NCBI GenBank assembly: GCA_944325515.1
Contig: CALVAO010000019.1
Span: 1 to 38,395 of the forward strand
Direction of reading: 5' to 3'
DNA length: 38,395 nucleotides
DNA from: Candidatus Gastranaerophilales bacterium
GTDB taxonomy: Bacteria; Cyanobacteriota; Vampirovibrionia; Gastranaerophilales; Gastranaerophilaceae
The notes beneath the pieces were generated by a model. That model had not been told where the DNA came from. It ran no database searches and saw only the letters and a list, made by a program, of their open reading frames with translations. The translations under genes and the position numbers were made by a program. Positions 8,787 through 16,242 of the stretch are shown in pieces. Position 1 is the first letter of the stretch, and each line of letters starts with the position of its first letter.

Positions 8787-8804
8787 GCTAAAATTATACA
8801 ATAA
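8787..8804. promoter_or_regulatory. 18-bp divergent start region with overlapping -10 boxes
   Basis: The two divergent biosynthetic genes start only 18 bp apart. On the minus strand TATAAT occupies 8798-8793, leaving 6 nt to the ATG. On the plus strand TATACAAT occupies 8795-8802, right before the ATG at 8805. Neither start has a Shine-Dalgarno sequence, so each -35 region must lie inside the opposite gene. No strong -35 was found for either. Confidence 0.55.
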
Positions 8805-9899
8805 ATGAAAATAACAAAATACAATGCAATATGTAACCTTGGTAATAATATAGAAGAGATTTTCCCGAAGGCTCTTGATGGTGTAAATAATTGTTTTGAG
8901 AACACATCAGCTTATATTTTAGGAAAATCTGTAAGAGCAGGTGCTGTTAACTGTCATCTTCCAAAAATACAAAATCCGGATTATGATATTCGCTGCAATC
9001 GTTTGTTACTGGCATGTCTGGATTCTTTTGAAATTGAAAAATATGACAAAACCAGACTGGCAGTTGTGTGCGCTACTACTAATACCGGTGTAGAAGAATT
9101 TGAATTATCAGATAATAAAAAGCATGCTGAAATTTCAAATCCGGCAGAATTTGTACATAAGTATTACGGCTTAAAGAATTATTATACAGCTGTTTCAACT
9201 GCTTGTTCTTCCGGAATAAAAGCTTTTTTAATTGCAAAAGACCTTCTTGATACGAACTATGCTGATTATGTTCTGGTTCTAGGTACTGATCGTCTGGCAA
9301 AAGTTCCGTTTTTCGGATTTGATTCTCTAGAGGTATTGTCTGCAGAACCTACGCTTCCGTTTAGTAAAAATCGTAAAGGAATAAATCTCGGTGAAGGCGC
9401 AGCTTGCTTTATGGTAGAGCGTGAAGGAAGCGGGATTACAATTGCCGGGCTTGGTGAAACGACGGATTCTTATCATGTAACCACTCCGGATCCGGAGGGA
9501 ATAGAGGCAGAGAAAGCTATAAGAATTGCTCTTGGAAATTCTTTGCCGGAAGAAGTTGATTATATAAATCTGCATGGTACAGGAACCCGTGCAAACGACT
9601 TGATGGAAGGACGGGCAGTATATCGTATTTTTAAAGATAAAGTGCCTGCAAGTTCTACTAAACCATTGACAGGACACTGCCTTGGTGCTGCAGCAAGCAT
9701 TGAAACAGCACTATGCTGCAGACTTCTTGATGAGGGACAGGGCAGAATTTTCCCGCATATATATGACGGATGTTATGACGAAGAAATCCCCAAAATCAAT
9801 CTTGCAGACAAAAATATGCGTCTTAAAAGTATAAAATCTTGTCTGTGTACTTCATTTGGTTTCGGGGGTACAAATTGTGCGATATATTTAAAAAAATAA
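8805..9899 (+). CDS. Beta-ketoacyl-ACP synthase (KAS II-like, aryl-polyene type)
   Basis: A complete condensing enzyme of 364 residues that extends the acyl chain with malonyl-ACP units. The catalytic triad is intact: Cys134 in STACSSG, His257 in NLHGTGT and His291 in TGHCLGAA. The glycine-rich C-terminal motif FGFGGTN is present. It is shorter than FabF (about 410 aa). It is transcribed away from the rest of the cluster from an 18-bp gap, yet its neighbour is a ketosynthase-like partner lacking the triad, so the two probably act as a KS/chain-length-factor pair. There is no ribosome binding site, so initiation may be leaderless. Confidence 0.93.
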   Translation: MKITKYNAICNLGNNIEEIFPKALDGVNNCFENTSAYILGKSVRAGAVNCHLPKIQNPDYDIRCNRLLLACLDSFEIEKYDKTRLAVVCATTNTGVEEFELSDNKKHAEISNPAEFVHKYYGLKNYYTAVSTACSSGIKAFLIAKDLLDTNYADYVLVLGTDRLAKVPFFGFDSLEVLSAEPTLPFSKNRKGINLGEGAACFMVEREGSGITIAGLGETTDSYHVTTPDPEGIEAEKAIRIALGNSLPEEVDYINLHGTGTRANDLMEGRAVYRIFKDKVPASSTKPLTGHCLGAAASIETALCCRLLDEGQGRIFPHIYDGCYDEEIPKINLADKNMRLKSIKSCLCTSFGFGGTNCAIYLKK

Positions 9900-9981
9900 A
9901 GATTGTTTTGTATAATTAATGTACAAATCATAAAAACTAAAAATACTTTAGAAATAATATTTTTTATTAACCATTCTCCTA

Positions 9982-10857
9982 TTATGCCCATACCGGTGCA
10001 AAGTGTTTTTCTATGCAATCAAGAATTATTCTGGCATATGTATCATGCATTCCGTAGAAGATATGTGAAGCGCCTTCCACTTCTATTACTTGATTTCTCT
10101 GAGGGTGTTTTGTCCAGAAATTCAGAGTTTCCATAAATTTTTTAGGGCTGCTTCCTGTTACAGAATCCTTAGAGCCTATAATAAAAGAACCGTTTGGCTT
10201 AATATTATATAAAGATTCTACTTCACCTTGACCGCTCAAAACCGGACAGTTTTTTAAATTGTCTGCGTTATAAAATCTTACCACTGTATTTGCTGTCATT
10301 GGAGAAAATCCGCCGAATAAAAACGGAAGGATTTCATCTCCTCTGCCTTCTTTTACCATCTTCGCAGCCATCTCAAAACACTTATCTATGTTCGGCATAA
10401 TATTCCACCAGTGCATAATATCAATCGGAGAAGATATAATAAAATAATCCACATAATCATCTTTTGTTGTTCCGAGATAATGAATAATTTTATTTGAACC
10501 TAATGAATGTCCGGCAAGAATTATATTTTTAAAGCCCATATTTTTTGCATAATTAACATAACTTTCCACATCTTCATAAACCATACTAAAATCATCGTTG
10601 AAAACTCCGGCATGTCTTTGCTTTCCAATGGAAAAGTCGGTATATGCAAAACAAGAAAAAGAGTCATGTGCATGTGCAATAATGCATGTAATTCCGTTTT
10701 GACTCAATAAATTTCCGGTTGCATATAAAAGTTCATTCTGAAAAACATTAGAGCATATTCCTGTAAGCATAATAAGCACTGTATCATTAGTGTTATCGCC
10801 AAATACAGCTCCCTTTAATTCAAGTCCTCTTGGTGTTTTAACTTTTATTATATCCAT
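9982..10857 (-). CDS. Alpha/beta hydrolase
   Basis: A 291-residue serine hydrolase of the alpha/beta fold. The nucleophile elbow is GHSLGS with Ser118. The segment VLIMLTGICSN after the first strand is a plausible oxyanion-hole region. A late Asp (GSKDSVTG) and His (EGASHIFYG) complete the likely triad. AAAGGAAC upstream of the ATG at 10857 supports the start. It is convergent with the ketosynthase gene, with an 82-bp gap. No signal peptide is visible, so it is probably cytoplasmic. Its substrate is unknown; a link to the lipid cluster is only positional. Confidence 0.85.
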   Translation of the reverse strand: MDIIKVKTPRGLELKGAVFGDNTNDTVLIMLTGICSNVFQNELLYATGNLLSQNGITCIIAHAHDSFSCFAYTDFSIGKQRHAGVFNDDFSMVYEDVESYVNYAKNMGFKNIILAGHSLGSNKIIHYLGTTKDDYVDYFIISSPIDIMHWWNIMPNIDKCFEMAAKMVKEGRGDEILPFLFGGFSPMTANTVVRFYNADNLKNCPVLSGQGEVESLYNIKPNGSFIIGSKDSVTGSSPKKFMETLNFWTKHPQRNQVIEVEGASHIFYGMHDTYARIILDCIEKHFAPVWA

Positions 10858-11030
10858 ATTGTTCCTTTCAATATTATAGTGCTCGATTACCAGAAAATTT
10901 TCCGGTTTGTTTTACGCATGATTATTTCAACTTTATACAATTTCTTTGTTCTAATATGTAACAGCATTATTTCTTATTATTTACTATTTTTATAAAATAG
11001 CAAATACTTATATTAAATAATTAAAAATAG

Positions 11031-11059
11031 TTGACAGGCATAATTTAATCATATATTGT
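11031..11059 (+). promoter_or_regulatory. Promoter of the LysR gene
   Basis: A consensus TTGACA (11031-11036) is followed after 17 bp by TATTGT (11054-11059), an imperfect -10. The ATG begins 6 nt later, so the predicted transcript would start at the initiation codon. A TATATT at 11052 is an alternative -10 with a 15-bp spacer. Confidence 0.65.
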
Positions 11060-11065
11060 TTAATT

Positions 11066-11965
11066 ATGGAAATAAGGGGCTTAAAATATTTTCTAGCCAT
11101 TGCAAGAGAAGGAAGTATTACAAATGCTGCAAACTCTCTTCACCTTACACAGCCTACTTTAACGCGCCAGATACAGGATCTGGAAAAAGAATTAGGGCAC
11201 AAGCTTTTAATACGCGGTAAGTATAAGATTTCACTCACACCGGAAGGTATGATGCTGAGAAAACGTGCAGAAGAAATTCTTGATATGGTAGAGAAGACTG
11301 AAGCGGAGTTTAAATCCATAACGGATACAATAAATGGAGATATTTATATCGGCAGCGGTGAAACAGAGTCTATGAAATATATTGCAGAAGTTATAAAAGA
11401 GCTTCAAATACAATATCCGGATATAAAATATCACATATACAGCGGTAATGCGGAAGATGTAACAGAAAAGCTTGATAAAGGTTTGCTTGATTTCGGGGTT
11501 TTGATACAGCCAATTGATTTAACAAAGTATGATTATATTACAATACCGGACAAAGATATCTGGGGTGTGATTATGCGCAAAGACAGCCCGCTTGCAGACA
11601 AAGAATTTATAACTATAAAAGATTTAATTGATGTTCCTATTATTGCATCAAGACAAATGTCAAAGAAATACTCTGCAGATAGCGGTTTTTTGGACTGGTT
11701 CGGAGAAAGCTTTGATAAACTTAATATTGCAGCAACATATAATCTCGTTTATAATGCTGCAATTATGGTAAAAGCAAAAATAGGATATGCCATAACACTG
11801 GCTGGACTTGTAAATACAGAGGGCAGTGATTTATGTTTCAAGCCCTTATACCCTAAACTTGAATCCGGATTAGATGTTGTCTGGAAAAAATATCAAGTCT
11901 TTTCACCTGCATCAAAAATTTTTATCAATAAATTGAAAACTAAATTGCAAAATTATAATAATTAA
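11066..11965 (+). CDS. LysR-family transcriptional regulator
   Basis: A 299-residue LysR-type regulator. Residues 1-60 form the winged helix-turn-helix (FLAIAREGSITNAANSLHLT, then QPTLTRQIQDLEKELG). The effector-binding domain starts near residue 90 (GDIYIGSGE), with the two-lobed pattern ending near residue 290. The gene has no Shine-Dalgarno sequence and sits directly behind its promoter. It is divergent from the alpha/beta hydrolase gene, a classical arrangement in which the regulator controls its neighbour, but the effector is unknown. Its 3' end overlaps the end of the convergent wecB by 4 nt. Confidence 0.93.
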   Translation: MEIRGLKYFLAIAREGSITNAANSLHLTQPTLTRQIQDLEKELGHKLLIRGKYKISLTPEGMMLRKRAEEILDMVEKTEAEFKSITDTINGDIYIGSGETESMKYIAEVIKELQIQYPDIKYHIYSGNAEDVTEKLDKGLLDFGVLIQPIDLTKYDYITIPDKDIWGVIMRKDSPLADKEFITIKDLIDVPIIASRQMSKKYSADSGFLDWFGESFDKLNIAATYNLVYNAAIMVKAKIGYAITLAGLVNTEGSDLCFKPLYPKLESGLDVVWKKYQVFSPASKIFINKLKTKLQNYNN

Positions 11966-13080
11966 ATATTAAAGTATTTTCTTATAATTTGTTCTATTTT
12001 TTTAGCAGAAGCACCATCTCCGTATGGATTTTGGGCTTTTAATCTTGTAGCATTTCTTGACGAGGAGAGTATTTTTTCACTTTCAAACAGTATTTTGTCA
12101 TAATCAGCACCGACTAGCTTAGAAACTCCGGCTTCAATACCTTCTTTCCTTTCTGTTTCATAACGCATAACAAGAGTCGGGCAGGCAAAAGACGGTGCTT
12201 CTTCTTGAATTCCGCCGGAATCCGTTAAAATTAGCTTTGCATGCTTCATTAAATATACCAGATACGGATAATCAAGCGGTGGTAATAGATGTATATTAGT
12301 TAAATTTCCAAGCCTTTCATGAATCTTATTTTTTACATTCGGGTTCGGATGAACAGGGATTACAAAAGTATGGTCAGAATATTTTTGTGCCAGATATGAT
12401 ATAGCATCTATAATTCTGTCAATTCTTTCTCCGTGATTTTCGCGCCTGTGAGCCGTAATTAAGACCAGTTTGTCATCAATTGGAATATTTTTATCCCGAT
12501 AAAATCTTTCAGAATTTTCAACAACTTCTCCGGAAAGACAAAACAGGGCATCTATTACAGTATTTCCAACCACATGGATTTTATTCTCTTGAATATTTTC
12601 TTTTAAGAGTGCATTTTTATTTACCTCTGTCGGAGCAAAATGCAAGTCTGCAACCCTTGAAGTCATCTGACGCATAACTTCTTCCGGAAAGGGTTCATAT
12701 ATATCATACGAGCGCAGCCCTGCTTCTACATGGAATACGGGAGTTTTATGATAGAAACTTATCAAAGCCCCGCATAAAACAGTCATTGTGTCACCCTGCA
12801 CAATTGTTGCATCTATTGTATTTTCGCAAAAAACTTTATCCAGAGATGTCAGTAATCTTGCTTGAACAGATGCAAGAGATTGATTTTCTCTCATGCAGTC
12901 CAGATTAATATCAGCTTTTAAGCCGAAATAAGCCAGAGTCTGATTAGACAGCTCTTTTTGCTGTTCTGTGTTACATATAATAACATTATATTCTTGAGGA
13001 TATTTCTTCATCTCAAGAATAATAGGAGCCAACTTAATAATTTCCGGACGAGTTCCAAATATAAAAATAATATTTTTCAT
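11962..13080 (-). CDS. wecB: UDP-N-acetylglucosamine 2-epimerase (non-hydrolysing)
   Basis: This enzyme converts UDP-GlcNAc to UDP-ManNAc for surface polysaccharides. The 372-residue length is standard. Family motifs appear in order: FGTRPEIIKLAP at the N-terminus, VQGDTMTVLCGAL, HVEAGLRSYD with the catalytic-site Glu, TAHRRENHGERI with the catalytic His, and DSGGIQEEAPS followed by RYETERKEGIEAG. The partner dehydrogenase (wecC) and glycosyltransferases are not in the window. TATAAT lies 7 nt upstream of the ATG and there is no Shine-Dalgarno, so the message is probably leaderless. Confidence 0.95.
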   Translation of the reverse strand: MKNIIFIFGTRPEIIKLAPIILEMKKYPQEYNVIICNTEQQKELSNQTLAYFGLKADINLDCMRENQSLASVQARLLTSLDKVFCENTIDATIVQGDTMTVLCGALISFYHKTPVFHVEAGLRSYDIYEPFPEEVMRQMTSRVADLHFAPTEVNKNALLKENIQENKIHVVGNTVIDALFCLSGEVVENSERFYRDKNIPIDDKLVLITAHRRENHGERIDRIIDAISYLAQKYSDHTFVIPVHPNPNVKNKIHERLGNLTNIHLLPPLDYPYLVYLMKHAKLILTDSGGIQEEAPSFACPTLVMRYETERKEGIEAGVSKLVGADYDKILFESEKILSSSRNATRLKAQNPYGDGASAKKIEQIIRKYFNI

Positions 13081-13087
13081 ACTGATT

Positions 13088-13093
13088 ATTATA
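13088..13093 (-). promoter_or_regulatory. -10 box of wecB
   Basis: A consensus TATAAT on the minus strand lies 7 nt before the start codon. The upstream TTGTCA is 21 bp away, which is long for a -35, so only the -10 is called. Confidence 0.55.
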
Positions 13094-13240
13094 CAATAAA
13101 AATTTTAGACGAATTGACAAAATTTTTACTTTAATTCAGGTTGTAAGTGTTTTTCAAGTATTTTGTTTTTGTATGTGTTATGCAATTCAATGGCAAAAAT
13201 TATTATATTAAAAAATTTGTCATATATTTCTAACTTTTTT

Positions 13241-13429
13241 TCTAACATTTCTTTCTTTCTTTTTTATTGCGAAAAAAAGAGAAAGAAACGTTAAGAAAGA
13301 AAGAGAAAAACGCAATTGTTTTCTACACCCTGTCGGGTGTGGATTGAATGGCTGCAGCGGGAAAACCCGCATTCTTACGCTCACTATTGTTATGCTGATG
13401 CATAACACGTTCGCGGCGCTTGCGATGCT
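13241..13429 (-). repeat. Four-hairpin repeat, copy 1
   Basis: Read on the minus strand this element runs AGCATCGCAAGCGCCGCGAA to the outer arm end. It contains consecutive hairpins: GTTATGC-ATCA-GCATAAC, GCGGG-TTTT-CCCGC, ACACCC-GACA-GGGTGT, and a long stem of TTTCTTTCTCTTTT with its complement. Other copies are at 15614-15799 and 17651-17835. Confidence 0.85.
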
Positions 13430-13489
13430 AAGGTGATAAATTTAGAATTATTTTAAATCTTGTAGTATCACAATAATATAACGCGTATA

Positions 13490-13525
13490 CTCCTTCCCTG
13501 GATGGGGAAGGCTGAGATGGGGTGA
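13490..13525 (-). repeat. Short (36-bp) form of the interspersed repeat
   Basis: CTCCTTCCCTGGATGGGGA joined directly to AGGCTGAGATGGGGTGA. It equals the two ends of the 158-bp form with the interior missing. The same element stands in the other arm near 17555-17590. Confidence 0.85.
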
Positions 13526-13683
13526 TACTTGGCGGTTTAAATTAGTTTAATAAAAAAATTTTAATATAATAAAACTTGACTATAACTTATTCGTAATATC
13601 TTGGGATTATTTTATGTTATAGAAAGATTAATTTTCAGCTTGAGTTGATAGGATTTATCAGAACAATCGCGTTGTCGTTCTTA

Positions 13684-13841
13684 TCACCCCATCCCAGCCT
13701 TGTCTTGTATTTGCTCCATGCTCACAGAGCTTCGCCTTCAGACCTAATCGGTCTTGCCGGCTACGTCTGTTCGCTATCCGGACTAACTCACTAACGTTCG
13801 TGTTGTCCGTCCGCAAATCCGCTCCCCATCCAGGGAAGGAG
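13684..13841 (-). repeat. 158-bp interspersed repeat, complete copy
   Basis: One end reads TCACCCCATCCCAGCC, the other CCATCCAGGGAAGGAG. The interior carries small palindromes such as AGACC-TAATC-GGTCT and GCTC-ACA-GAGC. The copies at 17233-17390 and 37723-37880 have exactly the same length. Confidence 0.92.
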
Positions 13842-13905
13842 AGCGTGCAAACTTTTGTAATATTCCACGCTCGCGGTGCTTTGCTTTTTATTTGGAGGCT
13901 AGAAC

Positions 13906-13932
13906 AAAAAAAGAGTGCATTTTAATGCACTC
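13906..13932 (-). terminator. Terminator of the left prepilin gene
   Basis: Read on the minus strand: stem GAGTGCATT with AATGCACTC, followed by seven Ts. It is about 24 bp after the stop codon and identical to the terminator of the right prepilin gene. Confidence 0.88.
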
Positions 13933-13955
13933 CTAACTTTTATAATTTTATACTA

Positions 13956-14849
13956 TTATTGATAAATAACTTTTAAATTATTTTCGTATATAGATGCACC
14001 ACAGGTATAACCCGTCGTAACTTCTGTTGCATTACATTTATCATCCCCTGTATCCCAAGAGCCATTAGAACCATAAGGTATTAAGGAGCCATCAGCTTGA
14101 AGCTGGAATAAAAATGCATCACGTCCCATTTTATTCGGCTCTGCTTTACCGTTAATATCAATAACTACAGTTCCGTAGCCAGTCTTGTGTGCAGTGGTTT
14201 GTTGTCCGGCAATACGCAATTCTACATTTGCATCTATATCGACAGCATATAGCATACCATCTTTGCCCATAGAAATTGTCTGAACTGCTGTTTGGGGTTT
14301 TAAACCGACTAAACGAATGTTAGGTACGAACACAGGATTTTGTAGGTTATTTTGCCAATTATTAACTAAAGGTGCTGCTACCGCAGGAGCACCGAAAATG
14401 CTATCCATTAAATGTCCCCTTAAAAGCGGAGTTTCTCCCTCATATGGTCGCAGTCCTCCAGGAATAACGATTTGATTTAACCATTTATCATACCCGTTAG
14501 GACTTGTTAAAGCATCTCCATTGTAATCAGTAAGCATGTCTGCATATTTGTTACCATCAGTTTCAGTCTGCAGATTTGCTTTCATATAATTTGACAAATT
14601 ATTAAGATAATTTTCTTCCGCTGTACCGTTTCCGCTGGTAGCGCCGGATGCTTTAATAGTTGCCGCATCTGCAGCATTCAACATGTTTTGGTTAGCGAGT
14701 TCGAACGTTGAAACAGCTTTAGCAAGCTTCGGTCCGATTTGTGCGGAACCGGCGTTTTGTACAAGCGCAGGTGCGGTTAGCGCCGCTACAACACCGATAA
14801 TTCCAAGTGTAATAAGCACTTCTGCCAAAGTAAATCCAGATTTTTTCAT
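13956..14849 (-). CDS. Type IV prepilin-like protein, variant A
   Basis: A 297-residue prepilin. The leader MKKSG is cut by prepilin peptidase after Gly5; the mature N-terminus FTLAE has the required Glu at +5, followed by a hydrophobic helix to about residue 30. Residues 1-124 are identical to the right-arm copy, including silent sites as far as I compared by eye. Residues 125-223 are largely different. Residues 224-297 are nearly identical again and end with a Cys pair (CNATEV...TCGAS), likely a disulfide loop. GGAG upstream supports the start. The variable region is flanked by conserved ends, which suggests a surface-exposed variable segment. Whether it is a major pilin or a minor pseudopilin is not clear. 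Confidence 0.92.
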   Translation of the reverse strand: MKKSGFTLAEVLITLGIIGVVAALTAPALVQNAGSAQIGPKLAKAVSTFELANQNMLNAADAATIKASGATSGNGTAEENYLNNLSNYMKANLQTETDGNKYADMLTDYNGDALTSPNGYDKWLNQIVIPGGLRPYEGETPLLRGHLMDSIFGAPAVAAPLVNNWQNNLQNPVFVPNIRLVGLKPQTAVQTISMGKDGMLYAVDIDANVELRIAGQQTTAHKTGYGTVVIDINGKAEPNKMGRDAFLFQLQADGSLIPYGSNGSWDTGDDKCNATEVTTGYTCGASIYENNLKVIYQ

Positions 14850-14880
14850 ATAAACAGCTCTCCTATAGAAATTGAATTAA

Positions 14881-14916
14881 GTTACATTGAATGTAACTCA
14901 ATACGTATTGTGTTAC
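14881..14916 (-). promoter_or_regulatory. Two overlapping palindromes upstream of the left prepilin gene
   Basis: GTTACATT-G-AATGTAAC (14881-14897) overlaps a 24-bp palindrome with one mismatched pair, GTAAC-t-CAATACGTATTG-t-GTTAC (14893-14916). Three GTTAC/GTAAC half-sites at 32-67 nt before the ATG look like a double operator. The same sequence lies before the right copy. Confidence 0.65.
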
Positions 14917-15059
14917 ATAATATCATAATACACTATTTACAATACTTTTTCAATACAAAAATCCAAATTAGTTAAAAATCTTTTGTTTTCCTTTTTAACA
15001 TTTTTTTCTCTTTTATTGCGAAAAAACATGTAGTGTTGCAATAATATAATGCGCATACA

Positions 15060-15104
15060 CCTTCCCTGGATGGGGAAGGCTGGGATGGGGTGAAAAGAAC
15101 GCAT
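15060..15104. repeat. 45-bp inverted repeat, left side of the DUF559 unit
   Basis: This is the short form of the interspersed repeat plus AAAAGAACGCAT. Its reverse complement occurs at 15530-15574 with 44 of 45 positions matching. The two bracket the DUF559 gene with the promoter inside. A piece of the long-stem repeat (14990-15027) lies just outside. Confidence 0.9.
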
Positions 15105-15180
15105 TTACACATTTTCCCCCCCATTACCAAACACTCTATATCTTCTTTTATTCTAAACTCATACATGCTACTATACTCCT

Positions 15181-15522
15181 ATGAATTCTAAACTTACAAA
15201 AATCCGTTCATTAAGAACCAACATGACCAAACAAGAACAAAAACTCTGGCAGTTAATAAGAAAAAGAGGCATTAATAAATACAGATTCCGCAGACAATTT
15301 CCAATCGGGAATTATATAGTAGATTTTATTTGTCGTGAGAAGAAATTAGTTATAGAAATAGACGGTGGTCAGCATAATGAGGTTAAAAATGCTGAATATG
15401 ATAGAGAAAGAACTCGTTATATTGAATCACAGGGATATAGAGTTATAAGATTTTGGAATAATGATGTTGATAATAATATAGAAGGTGTTTATATGGAGAT
15501 TTTGAAAGCTCTTGGAGAGTAA
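15181..15522 (+). CDS. DUF559 (Vsr-like) endonuclease-domain protein
   Basis: A 113-residue protein of the DUF559 family, related to the very-short-patch repair nuclease and the PD-(D/E)XK fold. The catalytic core is visible: Asp48 in YIVDFI, then Glu59 and Asp61 in VIEIDGGQH, with Gln64-His65 following. The N-terminal RSLRTNMTKQEQKLWQLIR and the phrase RFRRQFPIGNYIVDF are typical. It lies between 45-bp inverted repeats of the window's main repeat family and in the spacer of the pilin inverted repeat. No ribosome binding site precedes the ATG; TATACT ends 3 nt upstream. A role in moving or recombining the repeats is an inference; the family's function is generally unknown. Confidence 0.9.
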   Translation: MNSKLTKIRSLRTNMTKQEQKLWQLIRKRGINKYRFRRQFPIGNYIVDFICREKKLVIEIDGGQHNEVKNAEYDRERTRYIESQGYRVIRFWNNDVDNNIEGVYMEILKALGE

Positions 15523-15529
15523 GATGTAG

Positions 15530-15574
15530 ATGCGTTCTTCTCACCCCATCCCAGCCTTCCCCATCCAGGGAAGG
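15530..15574. repeat. 45-bp inverted repeat, right side of the DUF559 unit
   Basis: This is the reverse complement of 15060-15104 with one mismatch. It begins 7 bp after the DUF559 stop codon. Together the pair delimit a unit of 515 bp that resembles a small mobile element with terminal inverted repeats. No target duplication could be identified. Confidence 0.9.
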
Positions 15575-15613
15575 AGAGTGCGCACATCTATGCAACATTG
15601 AAGATAACGCAAG

Positions 15614-15799
15614 AGCATCGCAAGCGCCGCGAACGTGTTATGTGTCAGCATAAAAATAGTGAGTGTAAGAGTGTGGGTTCTCCCGCCGTAGCCATTCAGT
15701 TGACACCCGTTAGGGCGTAGGAAACAATTGCGGTTTTCTCTTTCTTTGTTAACGTTTCTTTCTCTTTTTTTTCGCAATAAAAGAGAAAGAAATGTTAGA
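15614..15799 (+). repeat. Four-hairpin repeat, copy 2
   Basis: A diverged copy of the elements at 13241-13429 and 17651-17835. All four hairpins are recognisable, although their stems differ in sequence, for example GGG-TTCT-CCC and ACACCC-GTTA-GGG. The long stem is well kept. Confidence 0.82.
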
Positions 15800-15868
15800 A
15801 TATATTATTGTAATATTGCAACAATAAAACATATTAACCCCTCCCCGAAATCAAAGATTTCGACCCTG

Positions 15869-16079
15869 TCTTGTATTTGCTCCACGCTCACAGAGCTTCG
15901 CTTTCAGACCTAAGCGATCTTGCCGGCTTCGTCTGTTCGCTATCCGGACTTATATATTTATTTACGCCTTTACCCCCGTCCATCCGCAAATACGCTCTCA
16001 CAAGGAGAAGGTGATGCAGTTTACTTATAGTAAGCATCTTCCCTCGCCCCTTGTGGGAGAGGGCTAGGGAGAGGGGTTA
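15869..16079. repeat. Diverged long repeat plus CCCTCGCCCC-type hairpin element
   Basis: The first part up to about 15998 is a diverged 158-bp-type element (TTGTATTTGCTCCACGCTCA, then AGACCTAAGCGATCT). From 16032 the CCCTCGCCCCTTGTGGGAGAGGG hairpin element follows, the same type that is found in the ribosomal operon. The gene-less region 15523-16242 is filled almost entirely by repeats. Confidence 0.8.
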
Positions 16080-16175
16080 ATTTAATCAAATAAGTTTTTG
16101 GAGCAAGCTCCATACTGATAAATAGCTTACATTACACTCAACATAAGCATTATAAGACAAAAATTTAAGCCTTAT

Positions 16176-16211
16176 GTAACACAATACGTATTGAGTTACA
16201 TTCAATGTAAC
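16176..16211 (+). promoter_or_regulatory. Two overlapping palindromes upstream of the right prepilin gene
   Basis: A 24-bp palindrome with one mismatched pair (16176-16199, core CAATACGTATTG flanked by GTAAC and GTTAC) overlaps GTTACATT-C-AATGTAAC (16195-16211). Position and sequence mirror those before the left gene, so both genes are probably under one regulator. Confidence 0.65.
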
Positions 16212-16242
16212 TTAATTCAATTTCTATAGGAGAGCTGTTTAT

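Larger units (their letters stand above)
13241..14920 (-). repeat. Left arm of a 1.7-kb inverted repeat
   Basis: This arm is the reverse complement of 16172-17835 nearly base for base outside the central pilin cassette. It contains, read on the minus strand, two overlapping palindromes, a prepilin gene, a terminator, a 158-bp repeat, a short repeat and the four-hairpin repeat. The arms end abruptly at TTATGTAAC on the inner side and at TCTAACATTTCTTTC on the outer side. The 875-bp gene-less stretch 13081-13955 is made up mostly of these repeats. Confidence 0.93.

Noticed and set aside
15541..15777. Minus-strand frame between DUF559 and the right arm
   Set aside because: It is made entirely of the short repeat and the four-hairpin repeat.
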